Positions 18,584 through 27,431 of a stretch of DNA of 53,151 nt are shown piece by piece (position 1 is the stretch's first letter; every line of letters starts with the position of its first letter). Position numbers and translations under genes: made by a program. The notes beneath the pieces were generated by a model. That model was not told the origin of the DNA, did not search any database, and worked only from the letters and a program-made list of their open reading frames with translations. The DNA comes from Aeromonadaceae bacterium (GTDB lineage: Bacteria > Pseudomonadota > Gammaproteobacteria > Enterobacterales > Aeromonadaceae), in the NCBI GenBank assembly GCA_021209335.1, contig JAJOIN010000052.1, positions 1-53,151 of the forward strand. Direction: 5' to 3'.

Positions 18584-19528
18584 ATGTTGCGCACCGGTTT
18601 TACTCTGCTGCTCACCCTGCTTTGCCTGCCCCTGCCAGCCAAGCAGTTGGCCTTCTATCACCAGGGGGATCTGCTGAACTATCAGTGGCAGACCCCGGAT
18701 GGCCAGGTGCTGCGGCTGCAGAGCAAACTCAGCGCTCAAACCCGGGTGCCGGCCCTCATCGACTGGCGGCCGGCCATGGCCGATGCCTATGTCTACCGGG
18801 CCCTGATGCAGGATGCCACCAGCCAGTACCCGGCTCAGCGTTTCGAGCTGCACCGGCAGAACGGCCAGTGGCAGATGCGTTATCAGGTGGCCGATGCCGC
18901 CCTGGGGGCCGAGATCAGCCAGTGGCTGGAGCAGCAGCGGACCCAGCGCTGGGGCGAGTATCTGACGCAACACTACTTCGTGCAGGATCAGGACAGCCTG
19001 GGACAGCCCCTGGTGCGCTATGACTATGCCCGCCTGGTGCAGACCCTGGCCCCCGAGCTGGCCACCCTGGCCACCCAGTTGCAGGCCGTCACCGAACAGG
19101 CCCAGCCGCAGCAGAGCCCGCCCAATGCCGGGGATCAGCGCCGGTTGATCGGCTGGATGCTCGATTTTGTGCAGTCTATTCCCTACCGGGCCCTGGGCAG
19201 CAGCAGCACGGAGCGGGGCTTGAGCTTTCTGCTACCACGCCAGGTGCTGGCGCAGAATGTGGGGGATTGCGATAGCAAGATGGTGCTGATGGCGGCACTG
19301 CTGCGCTCGCGCTTTCCCAAGCTGCCGGTGACCTTGGTGCTGGTACCAAACCACGCCTTGCTGGCGGTGGGCATGGCGGCCCAGGCAGGAGATCAGCAAT
19401 TGCCCAATAACGGCGGCGTCTTGCTGGAGGTGGCGGGCCCGGGTTTGTATCCCCCGGGCCAGGTGGCGCCAACCACCCAGCGCTATCTGGATAGCGGCCA
19501 GGTGCAGGCCATAGCGGTGGAGCAATGA
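18584..19528 (+). CDS. Transglutaminase-like putative periplasmic protein
   Basis: A 314-residue protein with an N-terminal signal peptide (hydrophobic GFTLLLTLLCLPLPA, cleavage near residue 20). The C-terminal half holds a papain-like/transglutaminase core: NVGDCDSKMVLMAALLRSRF with the nucleophile-like Cys near residue 227, and LVPNHALLAVG with the His about 30 residues later. An acidic partner could be Glu in VLLEVAGPG. The N-terminal 150 residues are unrecognised. Family members include bacterial cysteine peptidases of unknown target. No clear SD precedes the ATG. It stands alone before a convergent PilZ gene. Confidence 0.65.
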   Translation: MLRTGFTLLLTLLCLPLPAKQLAFYHQGDLLNYQWQTPDGQVLRLQSKLSAQTRVPALIDWRPAMADAYVYRALMQDATSQYPAQRFELHRQNGQWQMRYQVADAALGAEISQWLEQQRTQRWGEYLTQHYFVQDQDSLGQPLVRYDYARLVQTLAPELATLATQLQAVTEQAQPQQSPPNAGDQRRLIGWMLDFVQSIPYRALGSSSTERGLSFLLPRQVLAQNVGDCDSKMVLMAALLRSRFPKLPVTLVLVPNHALLAVGMAAQAGDQQLPNNGGVLLEVAGPGLYPPGQVAPTTQRYLDSGQVQAIAVEQ

Positions 19529-19531
19529 GCC

Positions 19532-19822
19532 TCAACTGACCGAGAGGAACTCCACCCCCAGGCGCAGCAGGGGGCCATCGGCCTCCACCCGCAACACCTT
19601 GGCCTCGGCCTGAAAGGGCGGCAGGGCATTGCTGCGGGTGGCCAGGCTGACGAAGAGGCGATCCCCGACGGCAAACTCATCCTGCTGCAACTCAATGGCC
19701 ATGCCGGTGGCGCTCAAGTCCCGGCAGATGCCCTCCAGACGCTTGGCGCCCTGGATCAGGCAGACGGGAGCGTCCACCACCATGCGCATGAAGGCGCGTC
19801 TTTCTTGATTGTGGTCCAGCAC
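19532..19822 (-). CDS. PilZ-domain protein (putative cyclic-di-GMP receptor)
   Basis: A 96-residue single-domain protein. The c-di-GMP-binding signature is visible as ERRAFMRM (RxxxR, residues about 7-13) and DLSATGMAIE ((D/N)xSxxG, about 35-43), followed by a beta-barrel pattern. The start is a GTG at 19822, chosen because AAGGAGG lies 5-6 nt upstream and no ATG precedes the RxxxR motif. It would couple c-di-GMP to an unknown output. It is convergent with the transglutaminase-like gene, 3 nt apart, and divergent from the thiamine operon. Confidence 0.83.
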   Translation of the reverse strand: MLDHNQERRAFMRMVVDAPVCLIQGAKRLEGICRDLSATGMAIELQQDEFAVGDRLFVSLATRSNALPPFQAEAKVLRVEADGPLLRLGVEFLSVS

Positions 19823-19894
19823 CTGGCCTCCTTAGGGCGGTTGCTCGTCAGTTATGGCTTTCACCCAAAAACGTTAATACAATGCCCCCTGTTT

Positions 19895-19971
19895 CTCAAA
19901 CGGGGTGCGGGCGTCCGCTGAGATCATACCCGAATTACCTGATCCAGCTCATACTGGCGTAGGGATTTGAG
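19895..19971 (+). ncRNA. TPP riboswitch (THI element)
   Basis: All conserved blocks of the thiamine pyrophosphate aptamer are readable: GGGGTGC (19902-19908), GCTGAGAT (19917-19924), ATACCCG, ACCTGATC (19937-19944) and the closing GGCGTAGGGA (19956-19965). The P1 stem is CTCAAA (19895-19900) with TTTGAG (19966-19971). It lies 54 nt before thiB. A small hairpin CCGTG/CACGG follows, but there is no T-run, so control of translation is more likely than termination. Confidence 0.96.
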
Positions 19972-20024
19972 CGGCCGTGCCCAGACACGGTCGGACGCAT
20001 CGCCCCATAGCCCAAGGAGCCCCC

Positions 20025-21011
20025 ATGCGTCATCCCATCCTGGCCCTCATGCTCGGCGGCCTCAGCGGCGCCGCCCTGGCCCAAGCCCCGGAACTCACCG
20101 TTTACACCTACAGCTCGTTTGCCTCCGAATGGGGCCCGGGCCCCAAGATAGAAGCGGCCTTCGAGGCCCAATGTCACTGCGATCTCAAGTTCGTCAGCCT
20201 GGATGACGGGGTGGCCATACTCAACCGCCTGCGTCTGGAAGGCCGCCATAGCCCGGCGGATCTGGTGGTGGGCATGGATGACGCCATGCTGGCAGACGCC
20301 CGGGCCACCGGCCTGTTTGCGCCCCATGGTGCGGATCTGTCGGCCCTCACCCTGCCCGGCGGCTGGCAGGACGACACCTTCGTCCCCTTCGACTACGGCT
20401 ACTTCGCCTTCGTCTACGACAGCAGCAAGCTGAGCAACCCGCCCAAGAGCCTCAAAGAGCTGGTGGAGCGCACGGATCTCACCCTCCTGTATCAGGATCC
20501 CCGCACCAGCACCCCGGGCCAGGGGCTGTTGCTGTGGGTGAAGCAGGTCTATGGCGAGCAGGCCGCCGCCGCCTGGCAACAGCTGGCCAAGAAGACCATC
20601 ACAGTCACCAAGGGCTGGAGCGAGGCCTATGGCATGTTCCTGGAAGGCCAGTCGGATCTGGTGCTCTCCTACACCAGCTCCCCCGCCTACCACCGCCTGG
20701 CGGAGAACAAGCAGCAGTATCGTGCCGCCCTGTTTGCGGAGGGGCACCTGCCCCAGATCGAGGTGGCGGCCCGCCTCAAGAGCGCGCCCCATCCCCAGCT
20801 GGCCCAGCAGTTCCTGCAGTTTATGGTGAGTGACCAGGTGCAGGCGCTGATCCCCACCGGCAACTGGATGTATCCGGTGACCCAGGTGGCCCTGCCTGAG
20901 CGCTTTGAGGTGAACGAGCGACCGGCCAAGACCCTCAGCCTGTCGGAAACCCAGATCCAACAGGAGCGCAAGGCCTGGATCCAGGAGTGGCGTCAGGCGG
21001 TCAGCCGCTAA
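20025..21011 (+). CDS. thiB: Thiamine ABC transporter substrate-binding protein
   Basis: Periplasmic thiamine/TPP-binding protein of the ThiBPQ importer. It has 328 residues with a signal peptide (HPILALMLGGLSGAALAQA). The mature protein begins PELTVYTYSSFASEWGPGP, typical of TbpA/ThiB, and PFDYGYFAFVYDSSKL and GWSEAYGMFLEGQSDLVLSY are further family stretches. The ATG at 20025 has AAGGAG 6 nt upstream; the frame is open 16 codons further but without a ribosome site. First gene of thiBPQ, directly behind the TPP riboswitch. It abuts thiP without a gap. Confidence 0.95.
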   Translation: MRHPILALMLGGLSGAALAQAPELTVYTYSSFASEWGPGPKIEAAFEAQCHCDLKFVSLDDGVAILNRLRLEGRHSPADLVVGMDDAMLADARATGLFAPHGADLSALTLPGGWQDDTFVPFDYGYFAFVYDSSKLSNPPKSLKELVERTDLTLLYQDPRTSTPGQGLLLWVKQVYGEQAAAAWQQLAKKTITVTKGWSEAYGMFLEGQSDLVLSYTSSPAYHRLAENKQQYRAALFAEGHLPQIEVAARLKSAPHPQLAQQFLQFMVSDQVQALIPTGNWMYPVTQVALPERFEVNERPAKTLSLSETQIQQERKAWIQEWRQAVSR

Positions 21012-22607
21012 ATGCCCCGTCGTTACTGGTGGCTGCCCGGCGGCATCACCGCCGGCCTGCTGCTGGCCGCCGGGCTGGGCCCCCTGCTGAGCCTGCTGAC
21101 TCAGGCGCCGCTGACGGCGACGCCCCTGTGGCAGGATCCCTACCTGCGCCAGGTGGTGATCTTCAGCCTGAGTCAGGCGGCGCTCTCCACCGCCTTGAGC
21201 CTGCTGCTGGCCCTGCCGGTGAGTCGGGCCCTGCATCGGCGGCGCTTCACCGGCCGCGGCCTGCTGCTCAAGCTGTTTGGCCTCTCTCAGGTGCTGCCGG
21301 TGATCATCGCCCTGTTCGGCCTGGTGGCAGTGCATGGCCACGGCGGCTGGCTGGCCCGCCTGCTGAACCACCTGGGGCTGAGCCTGCCCCAATACCTCTA
21401 CGGCCTCTCCGGTATCGTGCTGGCCCACCTGTTCTTCAACGTGCCCCTGGCGGCCCGCTGGTGGCTGCAGAGCCTGGAGCGCTTGCCGGCCAACCAGTGG
21501 CGACTGGCCGAGCAGTTGGGCTTGTCCGGCTGGAGCCTGTTCCGCCATCTGGAGTGGCCAGCGCTGCGTGCTCAATTGCCGGCCCTGGCGGGCCTCATCT
21601 TCATGCTCTGCTTCACCAGCTTCGCCACCGTGATGGCCTTAGGGGGCGGCCCCGGCGCTACCACCTTGGAGGTGGCCATCTATCAGGCCCTGCGTTACGA
21701 CTTCGACCTGCAGGCCGCCGGCCAACTGGCCCTGTGGCAGCTGCTGCTCTCCGGCCTCATACTGCTGCTGCACCACCGCTGGCCCAGCGAGCCGCCCCAG
21801 CTTAAGGTGAGCGATCACTATCGCCGCCAGGATGGTGCCCGCCTGGGAGCCCGCCTGCACGATGGCGCCAGCCTGGCTCTGGTGGCCCTGCTCTACCTGC
21901 CGCCGCTGCTGGCCATCCTGCTGAGCGGCCTGCGCCCCGAGCTGTGGCAGGCCCTGGCCTCGCCCCGCCTGTGGCACAGCACAGGGCAATCCCTGCTCAT
22001 CGGCACCCTGGCCGCCAGCCTGGCGTTGGGACTGACCCTGCTGCTGCTCACCAGCAGCCGCCATCTGCGCCTGCGTCTGAACCGCCGCCACTGGGCCCAG
22101 GGCCTGGAATCCCTGGGCAGCCTGATCCTGGTGCTGCCCAGCGCCGTGCTGAGCACAGGCCTGTTCATCCTGCTGATGCCCTTCACCGATGTGTTCGGCC
22201 TGGGGCTCTATCTGGTGGTGCTGATCAACGCCCTGGCCTGCCTACCCTATACCCTGCGCACCCTGCAGCCGGCCATGGAGGCGGTGGCGCAACGCTATGA
22301 CCGCCTGGCCGATAGCCTGGGGCTGGGCGGGCTGGCCCGCCTGCGCCAGCTGGAGTGGCCCCTGCTGCGCCCGGCGCTGGGGCGAGCCTTTGCCCTGGCC
22401 ATGATTTTGTCGTTGGGGGATCTGGGGGCCATCGCCCTGTTTGGCAGCGGCGAGCTGCAGACCCTGCCCTGGCTGCTCTACCAGCAGTTGGGCAGCTACC
22501 GATTGAACGAGGCCGCCGCCACCGCCTTGTTGTTGCTCACCCTCTGCCTGGCCCTGTTGTGGCTGCTGGAACGGGGGATTGGAGGAAAAGATGCTGATTG
22601 TCGATGA
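21012..22607 (+). CDS. thiP: Thiamine ABC transporter permease
   Basis: A 531-residue inner-membrane permease with two fused BPD-type halves, each of about six hydrophobic segments. Each half carries an EAA-like loop (RLAEQLGLSGWSLFRHLEWP near residue 170; RLADSLGLGGLARLRQLEWP near 440) that contacts the ATPase. The length and two-half layout match E. coli ThiP (536). The ATG follows the thiB stop directly. The end overlaps thiQ by 17 nt, consistent with coupled translation. Confidence 0.95.
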   Translation: MPRRYWWLPGGITAGLLLAAGLGPLLSLLTQAPLTATPLWQDPYLRQVVIFSLSQAALSTALSLLLALPVSRALHRRRFTGRGLLLKLFGLSQVLPVIIALFGLVAVHGHGGWLARLLNHLGLSLPQYLYGLSGIVLAHLFFNVPLAARWWLQSLERLPANQWRLAEQLGLSGWSLFRHLEWPALRAQLPALAGLIFMLCFTSFATVMALGGGPGATTLEVAIYQALRYDFDLQAAGQLALWQLLLSGLILLLHHRWPSEPPQLKVSDHYRRQDGARLGARLHDGASLALVALLYLPPLLAILLSGLRPELWQALASPRLWHSTGQSLLIGTLAASLALGLTLLLLTSSRHLRLRLNRRHWAQGLESLGSLILVLPSAVLSTGLFILLMPFTDVFGLGLYLVVLINALACLPYTLRTLQPAMEAVAQRYDRLADSLGLGGLARLRQLEWPLLRPALGRAFALAMILSLGDLGAIALFGSGELQTLPWLLYQQLGSYRLNEAAATALLLLTLCLALLWLLERGIGGKDADCR

Positions 22608-23316
22608 GCTGTGCGTGTGCCAGGACGACTGGCGGGGCTGCTTCAGCCTGACCCTGCGGCGGGGCGAGATCCTGGGGGTGCTGGGCCACAGCGGCGCCGG
22701 CAAGTCCACCCTGATGGCGCTGCTGGCAGGCTTCCTGCGCCCGGACAGCGGTCGCCTCCTCTCCCGGTTGCCGAACAAGGTGGAGCAGGATCTGTTGCCC
22801 CTGGCCCCGGCGGCCCGCCCCTTCACCAGCCTGTTTCAGAGCCACAACCTGTTTGAGCACCTGAATGCCCGGGACAACATAGGCCTGGGGCTGCACCCCA
22901 ACCTGCGGCTCGACCAGGCGCAACAAGCCACCATCGTCGCCGCCGCCCAGCGGCTCGGCATCGCCGATCTGCTGAACCGGCGACCGGATCAGCTGTCCGG
23001 CGGTCAGCAGCAGCGGGTGGCCCTGGCCCGCTGCCTGGTGCGCCGTCAGCCCTTCTTGCTGCTGGACGAGCCCTTCAGCGCCCTGGATCCGGCCCTGCGC
23101 CAGGAGATGCTGGCCGAGCTGGCCAACCTGGCCCGGGATGAAAACATAGGCGTGCTGTTTATCACCCACCAACCGGACGAGGTGCGGCAAATCGGCGATC
23201 GCTTCGTGCTGATCGAATCAGGCGCCGTGGCCTGGGAGGGGTCGGTAGAGGAGCTGGCGGCGCCCAAAGGCGCCGCCGTGAGTCGCTATCTGGGGCTGAG
23301 CGCCCCGGCCGGTTAG
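22591..23316 (+). CDS. thiQ: Thiamine ABC transporter ATP-binding protein
   Basis: A 241-residue ABC ATPase. Walker A GHSGAGKST, Q-loop FQSHNLFEHL, signature LSGGQQQRVALARCL, Walker B FLLLDEPFSALD and H-loop FITHQPDE occur in order. It powers thiamine import with ThiB and ThiP. The ATG at 22591 is preceded by GGAGGAAA inside thiP. The stop overlaps the end of the convergent phoH-like gene by 4 nt; I see no terminator between them. Confidence 0.95.
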   Translation: MLIVDELCVCQDDWRGCFSLTLRRGEILGVLGHSGAGKSTLMALLAGFLRPDSGRLLSRLPNKVEQDLLPLAPAARPFTSLFQSHNLFEHLNARDNIGLGLHPNLRLDQAQQATIVAAAQRLGIADLLNRRPDQLSGGQQQRVALARCLVRRQPFLLLDEPFSALDPALRQEMLAELANLARDENIGVLFITHQPDEVRQIGDRFVLIESGAVAWEGSVEELAAPKGAAVSRYLGLSAPAG

Positions 23317-24692
23317 AGATTCTCTTCGGCGAAGGAGGCCAGGCGGCTGCGCACCACGCCGTTGAGGTAGATGTTGGCACTGCCCTCGAAGTCCTTGAAG
23401 CGCTCGACGATATAGGTGAGGCCGGAGGTGACGGCGGTCAGGTAGTTGGAGTCGATCTGCGCCAGGTTGCCGGAGCAGACCAGCTTGGTGCCCTCGCCAC
23501 AGCGGGTGATGATGGTCTTGAGCTGGGAGGCCGTCAGGTTCTGGCACTCATCCAGCAGCACGAAGGTGTTCTGCAGGCTGCGGCCGCGCATGAAGTTCAC
23601 CGATTTGAACTGGATGTTGGCCTTCTCCATGATGTACTGCAGCGAGCCTTCCTTGCTGACATCGTGCTTGTGCAGCACCTCCAGGGTGTCGGTCACCGCC
23701 GCCAGCCAGGGCATCATCTTCTCCTCCTCGGTACCGGGCAGGAAGCCGATGCTCTCGGCGATCTCCGGGGTGTTGCGGGTGACTATGATGCGCTCGTAGA
23801 CGCCCCGCTCAATCACCAGCTCCAGCGCCGCCGCCATGGCCAGCAGGGTCTTGCCGCTGCCCGCCGGCCCCGTGAGGATCACCAGATCCAGGGTCGGATC
23901 CAGCAGGGCATCCAGCGCCATGGCCTGATAGATGTGTTTGGGATGCACGCCCCAGGCGTGGCGGGCCATCAGCCGCTCCCGGCCGATATCCTTGATCACC
24001 AGCTTGCCCGGCTCGCGGCCATGCACCCGGCCGACAAACTCCTCGTGCTCGTCGATCAGGTATTGGTTGATATGGGTGTCGCTGAGCAGGTCGTCGTCGA
24101 TACGGTGGAACACATCCCGCCCTTGGCTGGTGCTCTCGCACTGCCCCACCTTGTCCCAGAAGGATCCCTCAATCACCTGGAAGCCCTTGGCCAGCAGGCG
24201 GATGTCGTCGATCAGCTGATCGGTGCGGTAATCCTCCACCAGCTTGAGCCCGGCGCCCTTGGCCTTGAGGCGCATGTTGATGTCCTTGGTCACCAGCACC
24301 ACGGGGCGTGGCCCGTGTTTCTTCTGCAGATAGAGGGCGGCGTTGATGATGCGGTTGTCGTTCTCCTTGTTGGTGAACACTTCCTCCCCTTCCGGCAGGT
24401 GGTGATCGGCGAAGATGCTGACCCGGCCGCTGCACTGGGGCGCCCTGTCCTTAAGGCTGACCCCGGCCACTATCTCTTCTGGGGTGGAATGACTGAACAG
24501 ATCCTCCAGGGTGCGAATGGCCACCCTGGCCTCCCGGCTCACATCTTTTTGGCGGTCCTTGATGTTGTCCAGCTCCTCCAGCACCGTCATGGGGATGACC
24601 ACGTCGTGTTCGTCAAAGGAGTAGATGGCGAGGGGTTCGTGCAGCAAAACGTTGGTGTCGAGGATGAACAGCTTGCAGACGTCATTATCCAT
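23313..24692 (-). CDS. PIN-domain and PhoH-family ATPase (PhoH-like toxin/RNA helicase type)
   Basis: A 459-residue two-domain protein. The N-terminal PIN RNase-like domain (about 5-140) has conserved acidic residues in FILDTNVLLHEP, EELDNIKDR and TKDINMRLKAKG. The C-terminal PhoH ATPase (about 230-455) has Walker A GPAGSGKTLLAMA and Walker B FVLLDECQNL, then MRGRSLQNTF. PIN-PhoH proteins are reported as RNA helicase/RNase enzymes, often called PhoH2. The start at 24692 (MDNDVCKLFILDTN) has AGGAG upstream. It is monocistronic and convergent with thiQ. Its biological target is unknown. Confidence 0.88.
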   Translation of the reverse strand: MDNDVCKLFILDTNVLLHEPLAIYSFDEHDVVIPMTVLEELDNIKDRQKDVSREARVAIRTLEDLFSHSTPEEIVAGVSLKDRAPQCSGRVSIFADHHLPEGEEVFTNKENDNRIINAALYLQKKHGPRPVVLVTKDINMRLKAKGAGLKLVEDYRTDQLIDDIRLLAKGFQVIEGSFWDKVGQCESTSQGRDVFHRIDDDLLSDTHINQYLIDEHEEFVGRVHGREPGKLVIKDIGRERLMARHAWGVHPKHIYQAMALDALLDPTLDLVILTGPAGSGKTLLAMAAALELVIERGVYERIIVTRNTPEIAESIGFLPGTEEEKMMPWLAAVTDTLEVLHKHDVSKEGSLQYIMEKANIQFKSVNFMRGRSLQNTFVLLDECQNLTASQLKTIITRCGEGTKLVCSGNLAQIDSNYLTAVTSGLTYIVERFKDFEGSANIYLNGVVRSRLASFAEENL

Positions 24693-25052
24693 AGGCAGTC
24701 TCCTGGGATGCGATGATCCGGTTGCGTCAGACAGATGTCCGTTAGACCACAGCCGGATGACAGGCTCATGACCTACCCTACGCTCCCCCCCAGTCACGAG
24801 CAACCGGTCACCCTTGGCCCTGTGGCCAAAAATGGCACCCTCCGCACACTTAGGTCATTCGTTTGCTCACTTAATGAACACCACCTCACCCTTTCGCCCA
24901 CTTGCCGCCATTTAGACGATAAAACCAGACAAAACCGCCATCAAAGGTCAAAGAAACAGCCATCGCGCTGGATCCCCCGGGAAGATCATGGGATATTCCA
25001 CCCCCGCAAAATTACCTAATCCAATACAGTAACCACAGGAGGGCACCACTGG
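24693..25052. other. Divergent intergenic region, phoH-like / sstT
   Basis: 360 nt between divergent genes with lower GC than its surroundings. It should hold both promoters. I see no riboswitch, clear -35/-10 pair, strong hairpin or credible small gene. The only confident element is AGGAGGG (25037-25043), the sstT ribosome binding site. Confidence 0.5.
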
Positions 25053-26318
25053 GTGCCAGTAACGGACATGAGTCAAACCCCCGCCTCCCTCATCCGGCGT
25101 CTGCTGAACCTCAGCCTGGTGAGCCAGATCGTCATCGGCCTGATCCTGGGCCTGCTGCTGGCCTATTTCGCGCCGGCCGCCGCCCAGGCGTCCAGCCTGC
25201 TGGGCACCCTGTTTGTCGGCGCATTGAAGGCCGTGGCCCCGATCCTGGTGTTTGTTCTGGTGCTGGCCGCCGTCACCGGCCACCAGCAGGGCACCCAGAC
25301 CCGCATGCGCCCGCTGCTGCTGCTCTATCTGTTCGGCACCTTCAGCGCAGCCCTGGTGGCCGTGCTGGCCAGCTTCGCCTTCCCCACCAGCCTCAAGCTG
25401 GTGGCCGGCGCCAGCCAGATCACCCCGCCAGGCCAGATCACCGAGGTGCTGGGCAATCTGCTGTTCAACCTGGTGAGCAACCCCATCAAGGCCCTGGCCG
25501 ACGCCAACTACATCGGCATCCTGGCCTGGGCCCTGGCCCTGGGCCTGCCGTTGCGTCACGCCAGTGAGGCCACCCGCAACCTGATCCAGGAGCTGGCCGG
25601 TGCCGTCTCCAGCCTGGTGCGGGCGGTGATCCGCTGTGCTCCCCTGGGGATCCTGGGCCTGGTGGCCGGCACCCTGGCCGAGAGCGGCTTCGGTGCCCTG
25701 CTGGGCTATGCCCAGCTGCTGCTGGTGCTGCTGGGCTGCATGCTGTTTATCGCCCTGGTGGTGAATCCGCTCATCGTCTTGGGCGTCACCCGCAAGAATC
25801 CCTATCCCCTGGTGCTGACCTGCCTGAAGGAGAGCGGCCTCACCGCCTTCTTCACCCGCAGCTCCGCCGCCAACATACCGGTGAACCTGGCCCTGTGCGA
25901 ACGCTTAGGCCTGCCCCGGGAGACCTACAGTCTCTCCATCCCCCTGGGGGCCACCATCAACATGGCCGGTGCCGCCATCACCATCACAGTGCTGACCCTG
26001 GCGGCGGTGCACACCCTGGGCATACCGGTGGATCTGGCCAGCGCCCTGCTGCTGAGCATCATCGCCACCGTCAGCGCCTGCGGCGCCTCAGGGGTGGCAG
26101 GTGGTTCCCTGCTGCTGATCCCCCTGGCCTGCAGCCTGTTTGGCATCGATAACGAGGTGGCCATGCAGGTGGTGGCCGTGGGCTTCATCATTGGCGTGCT
26201 GCAAGATGCCGCTGAGACGGCACTCAACAGCTCCACCGACGTCATCTTCACCGCCGCAGCCTGCCAGGGCCACAGCGAACCCAACGCAGACGGCCTGAGC
26301 ACCCCCAGCGAAGCCTGA
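25053..26318 (+). CDS. sstT: Serine/threonine:sodium symporter
   Basis: Sodium-coupled serine/threonine importer of the DAACS (glutamate transporter-like) family, inner membrane. It has 421 residues with about eight membrane segments and two re-entrant loops. Conserved blocks include [33 protein letters not shown] (serine-rich hairpin 1), [18 protein letters not shown] (NMDGT-like motif) and ALNSSTDV. The start is a GTG at 25053, 9 nt behind AGGAGGG. The ATG five codons later would be 24 nt away, so GTG is favoured. Single-gene unit. Confidence 0.93.
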   Translation: MPVTDMSQTPASLIRRLLNLSLVSQIVIGLILGLLLAYFAPAAAQASSLLGTLFVGALKAVAPILVFVLVLAAVTGHQQGTQTRMRPLLLLYLFGTFSAALVAVLASFAFPTSLKLVAGASQITPPGQITEVLGNLLFNLVSNPIKALADANYIGILAWALALGLPLRHASEATRNLIQELAGAVSSLVRAVIRCAPLGILGLVAGTLAESGFGALLGYAQLLLVLLGCMLFIALVVNPLIVLGVTRKNPYPLVLTCLKESGLTAFFTRSSAANIPVNLALCERLGLPRETYSLSIPLGATINMAGAAITITVLTLAAVHTLGIPVDLASALLLSIIATVSACGASGVAGGSLLLIPLACSLFGIDNEVAMQVVAVGFIIGVLQDAAETALNSSTDVIFTAAACQGHSEPNADGLSTPSEA

Positions 26319-26323
26319 TGCCA

Positions 26324-26347
26324 TTTGCCCCGGCCTGCCGGGGCAAA
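26324..26347 (+). terminator. GC-rich hairpin after sstT
   Basis: TTTGCCCCGG pairs with CCGGGGCAAA around a 4-nt loop, 5 nt after the sstT stop. No T-run follows on the plus strand, so it is a weak or factor-assisted terminator at best. Confidence 0.5.
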
Positions 26348-26405
26348 ACCCCCTCCTCCGGATATACTTGCGGAAGTCACCCATCGCCTCGGCGTCTGAC
26401 CCTGC

Positions 26406-26654
26406 ATGAGACTTTTCTGGATACTACTGACACTGAGCCTGCTCCCCTGGCACACCAACGCGGGTCGTCTGCATCTGACGGGACAGCTACGGCAGACCAC
26501 CTGTCAGATCCACCTCAATCAGTTCCGCCCCTATCAAGCCACCCAGTTACACTTCGCCCACTGCCTTGCCGCCCACAGACCCCTCAGCCGTCTCTGGCTA
26601 GCCCCCGACACACACCAGGTACACAGGGGTCTCCTGCTATTGACCTACCAGTAA
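26406..26654 (+). CDS. Mini-pilin: 82-residue secreted protein with fimbrial-subunit ends
   Basis: Not matched to any named family. It has a signal peptide (LFWILLTLSLLPWHTNA, cleavage near residue 19). The mature protein of about 63 residues looks like a type-1 pilin domain with its middle removed. GRLHLTGQLRQTTC resembles the pilin start (G.I.F.G.L....C), QLHFAHC resembles the strand with the second pilin Cys, and it ends LLLLTYQ with the penultimate-Tyr-type C-terminal strand used for chaperone binding. The cysteines are residues 33 and 53. It precedes the pilin gene by 235 nt on the same strand. No good SD is seen. It could be a degenerate pilin, a minor subunit or an anchor. Confidence 0.5.
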   Translation: MRLFWILLTLSLLPWHTNAGRLHLTGQLRQTTCQIHLNQFRPYQATQLHFAHCLAAHRPLSRLWLAPDTHQVHRGLLLLTYQ

Positions 26655-26889
26655 ACCCAAATGAAACCAATGTCTTAGCTTCATACGGATATCCATCAAT
26701 GCTGAAGATGCATGAGGATCACATTAATAACATCTGACTAGACAGAGCTAGGCTTATTACTCGAAGTCGCTCACATCTTTACCCTTTAACACGTCTTAGC
26801 ATTAGCTGGTCAAAGAAAAACCAGATCCAACAAAAAGAGCCGCTGCATGACAGCCGGCCATCCAGAAACAAGAGACGAAGGAACCCAAC

Positions 26890-27423
26890 ATGAACGCCAG
26901 TCAACTGACCCGCGCTCTGCTGCTGAGCACCCTGTTCAGTACCGCAGCCCATGCCTACGATGGCACCATCACCTTCACCGGCGCACTCACCAGCAACACC
27001 TGCGAGCTCTCCAGCAGCAGTCAGACGGTGCCCCTGCCGACCCTGGCCGCCACCGCACTGAAGAGTGCGGGTAGCTGGGCCGGGCGAACCCCCTTCACCG
27101 TCAGTCTCACGGGCTGTAATGACGGCGCCACCTCGGTGGGGCTCTACTTCGAACAGACGGATGACATCGATACCAGCAACGGCACCCTGAACAACATCGC
27201 GGCCGTCTCCCCCGCCACCAATGTCCAGGTGCAACTGCTCAACGCCAATTTCGTCGCCCTGGACTTGTCCAAGGGCAGCAAGAGTGCCCAGAACTCCCTG
27301 TCGGTAGATGCCTCCTCCGGCACGGCGGCCATTCAGCTGTATGCCCAGTATTTCTCAGAAAATGGCAGCGCCACCGCCGGGAGTGTGGAAGCCCAGGCGA
27401 TCTTCAGTCTCGACTACCTGTAA
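26890..27423 (+). CDS. Type 1-like fimbrial major subunit (pilin)
   Basis: A 177-residue secreted pilin. A signal peptide (ALLLSTLFSTAAHA) is followed by YDGTITFTGALTSNTCEL, the donor strand and first-Cys region. The second Cys lies in FTVSLTGC, and the C-terminal strand ends AIFSLDYL. These are the marks of chaperone-usher pilins assembled by donor-strand exchange. AAGGAA precedes the ATG. It is the first gene of a tight unit with chaperone (8-nt gap), usher and adhesin. Upstream (26655-26889) is AT-rich non-coding DNA, the likely promoter region; no invertible switch is seen. Confidence 0.9.
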   Translation: MNASQLTRALLLSTLFSTAAHAYDGTITFTGALTSNTCELSSSSQTVPLPTLAATALKSAGSWAGRTPFTVSLTGCNDGATSVGLYFEQTDDIDTSNGTLNNIAAVSPATNVQVQLLNANFVALDLSKGSKSAQNSLSVDASSGTAAIQLYAQYFSENGSATAGSVEAQAIFSLDYL

Positions 27424-27431
27424 GTCACGGC

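Noticed and set aside
24735-25019. A 94-codon frame between the phoH-like gene and sstT.
   Set aside because: No ribosome site, no recognisable composition, and it fills a promoter region of divergent genes.
26655-26889. Invertible fim-type promoter switch upstream of the pilin.
   Set aside because: No pair of inverted repeats flanking a promoter-sized segment and no recombinase gene nearby.
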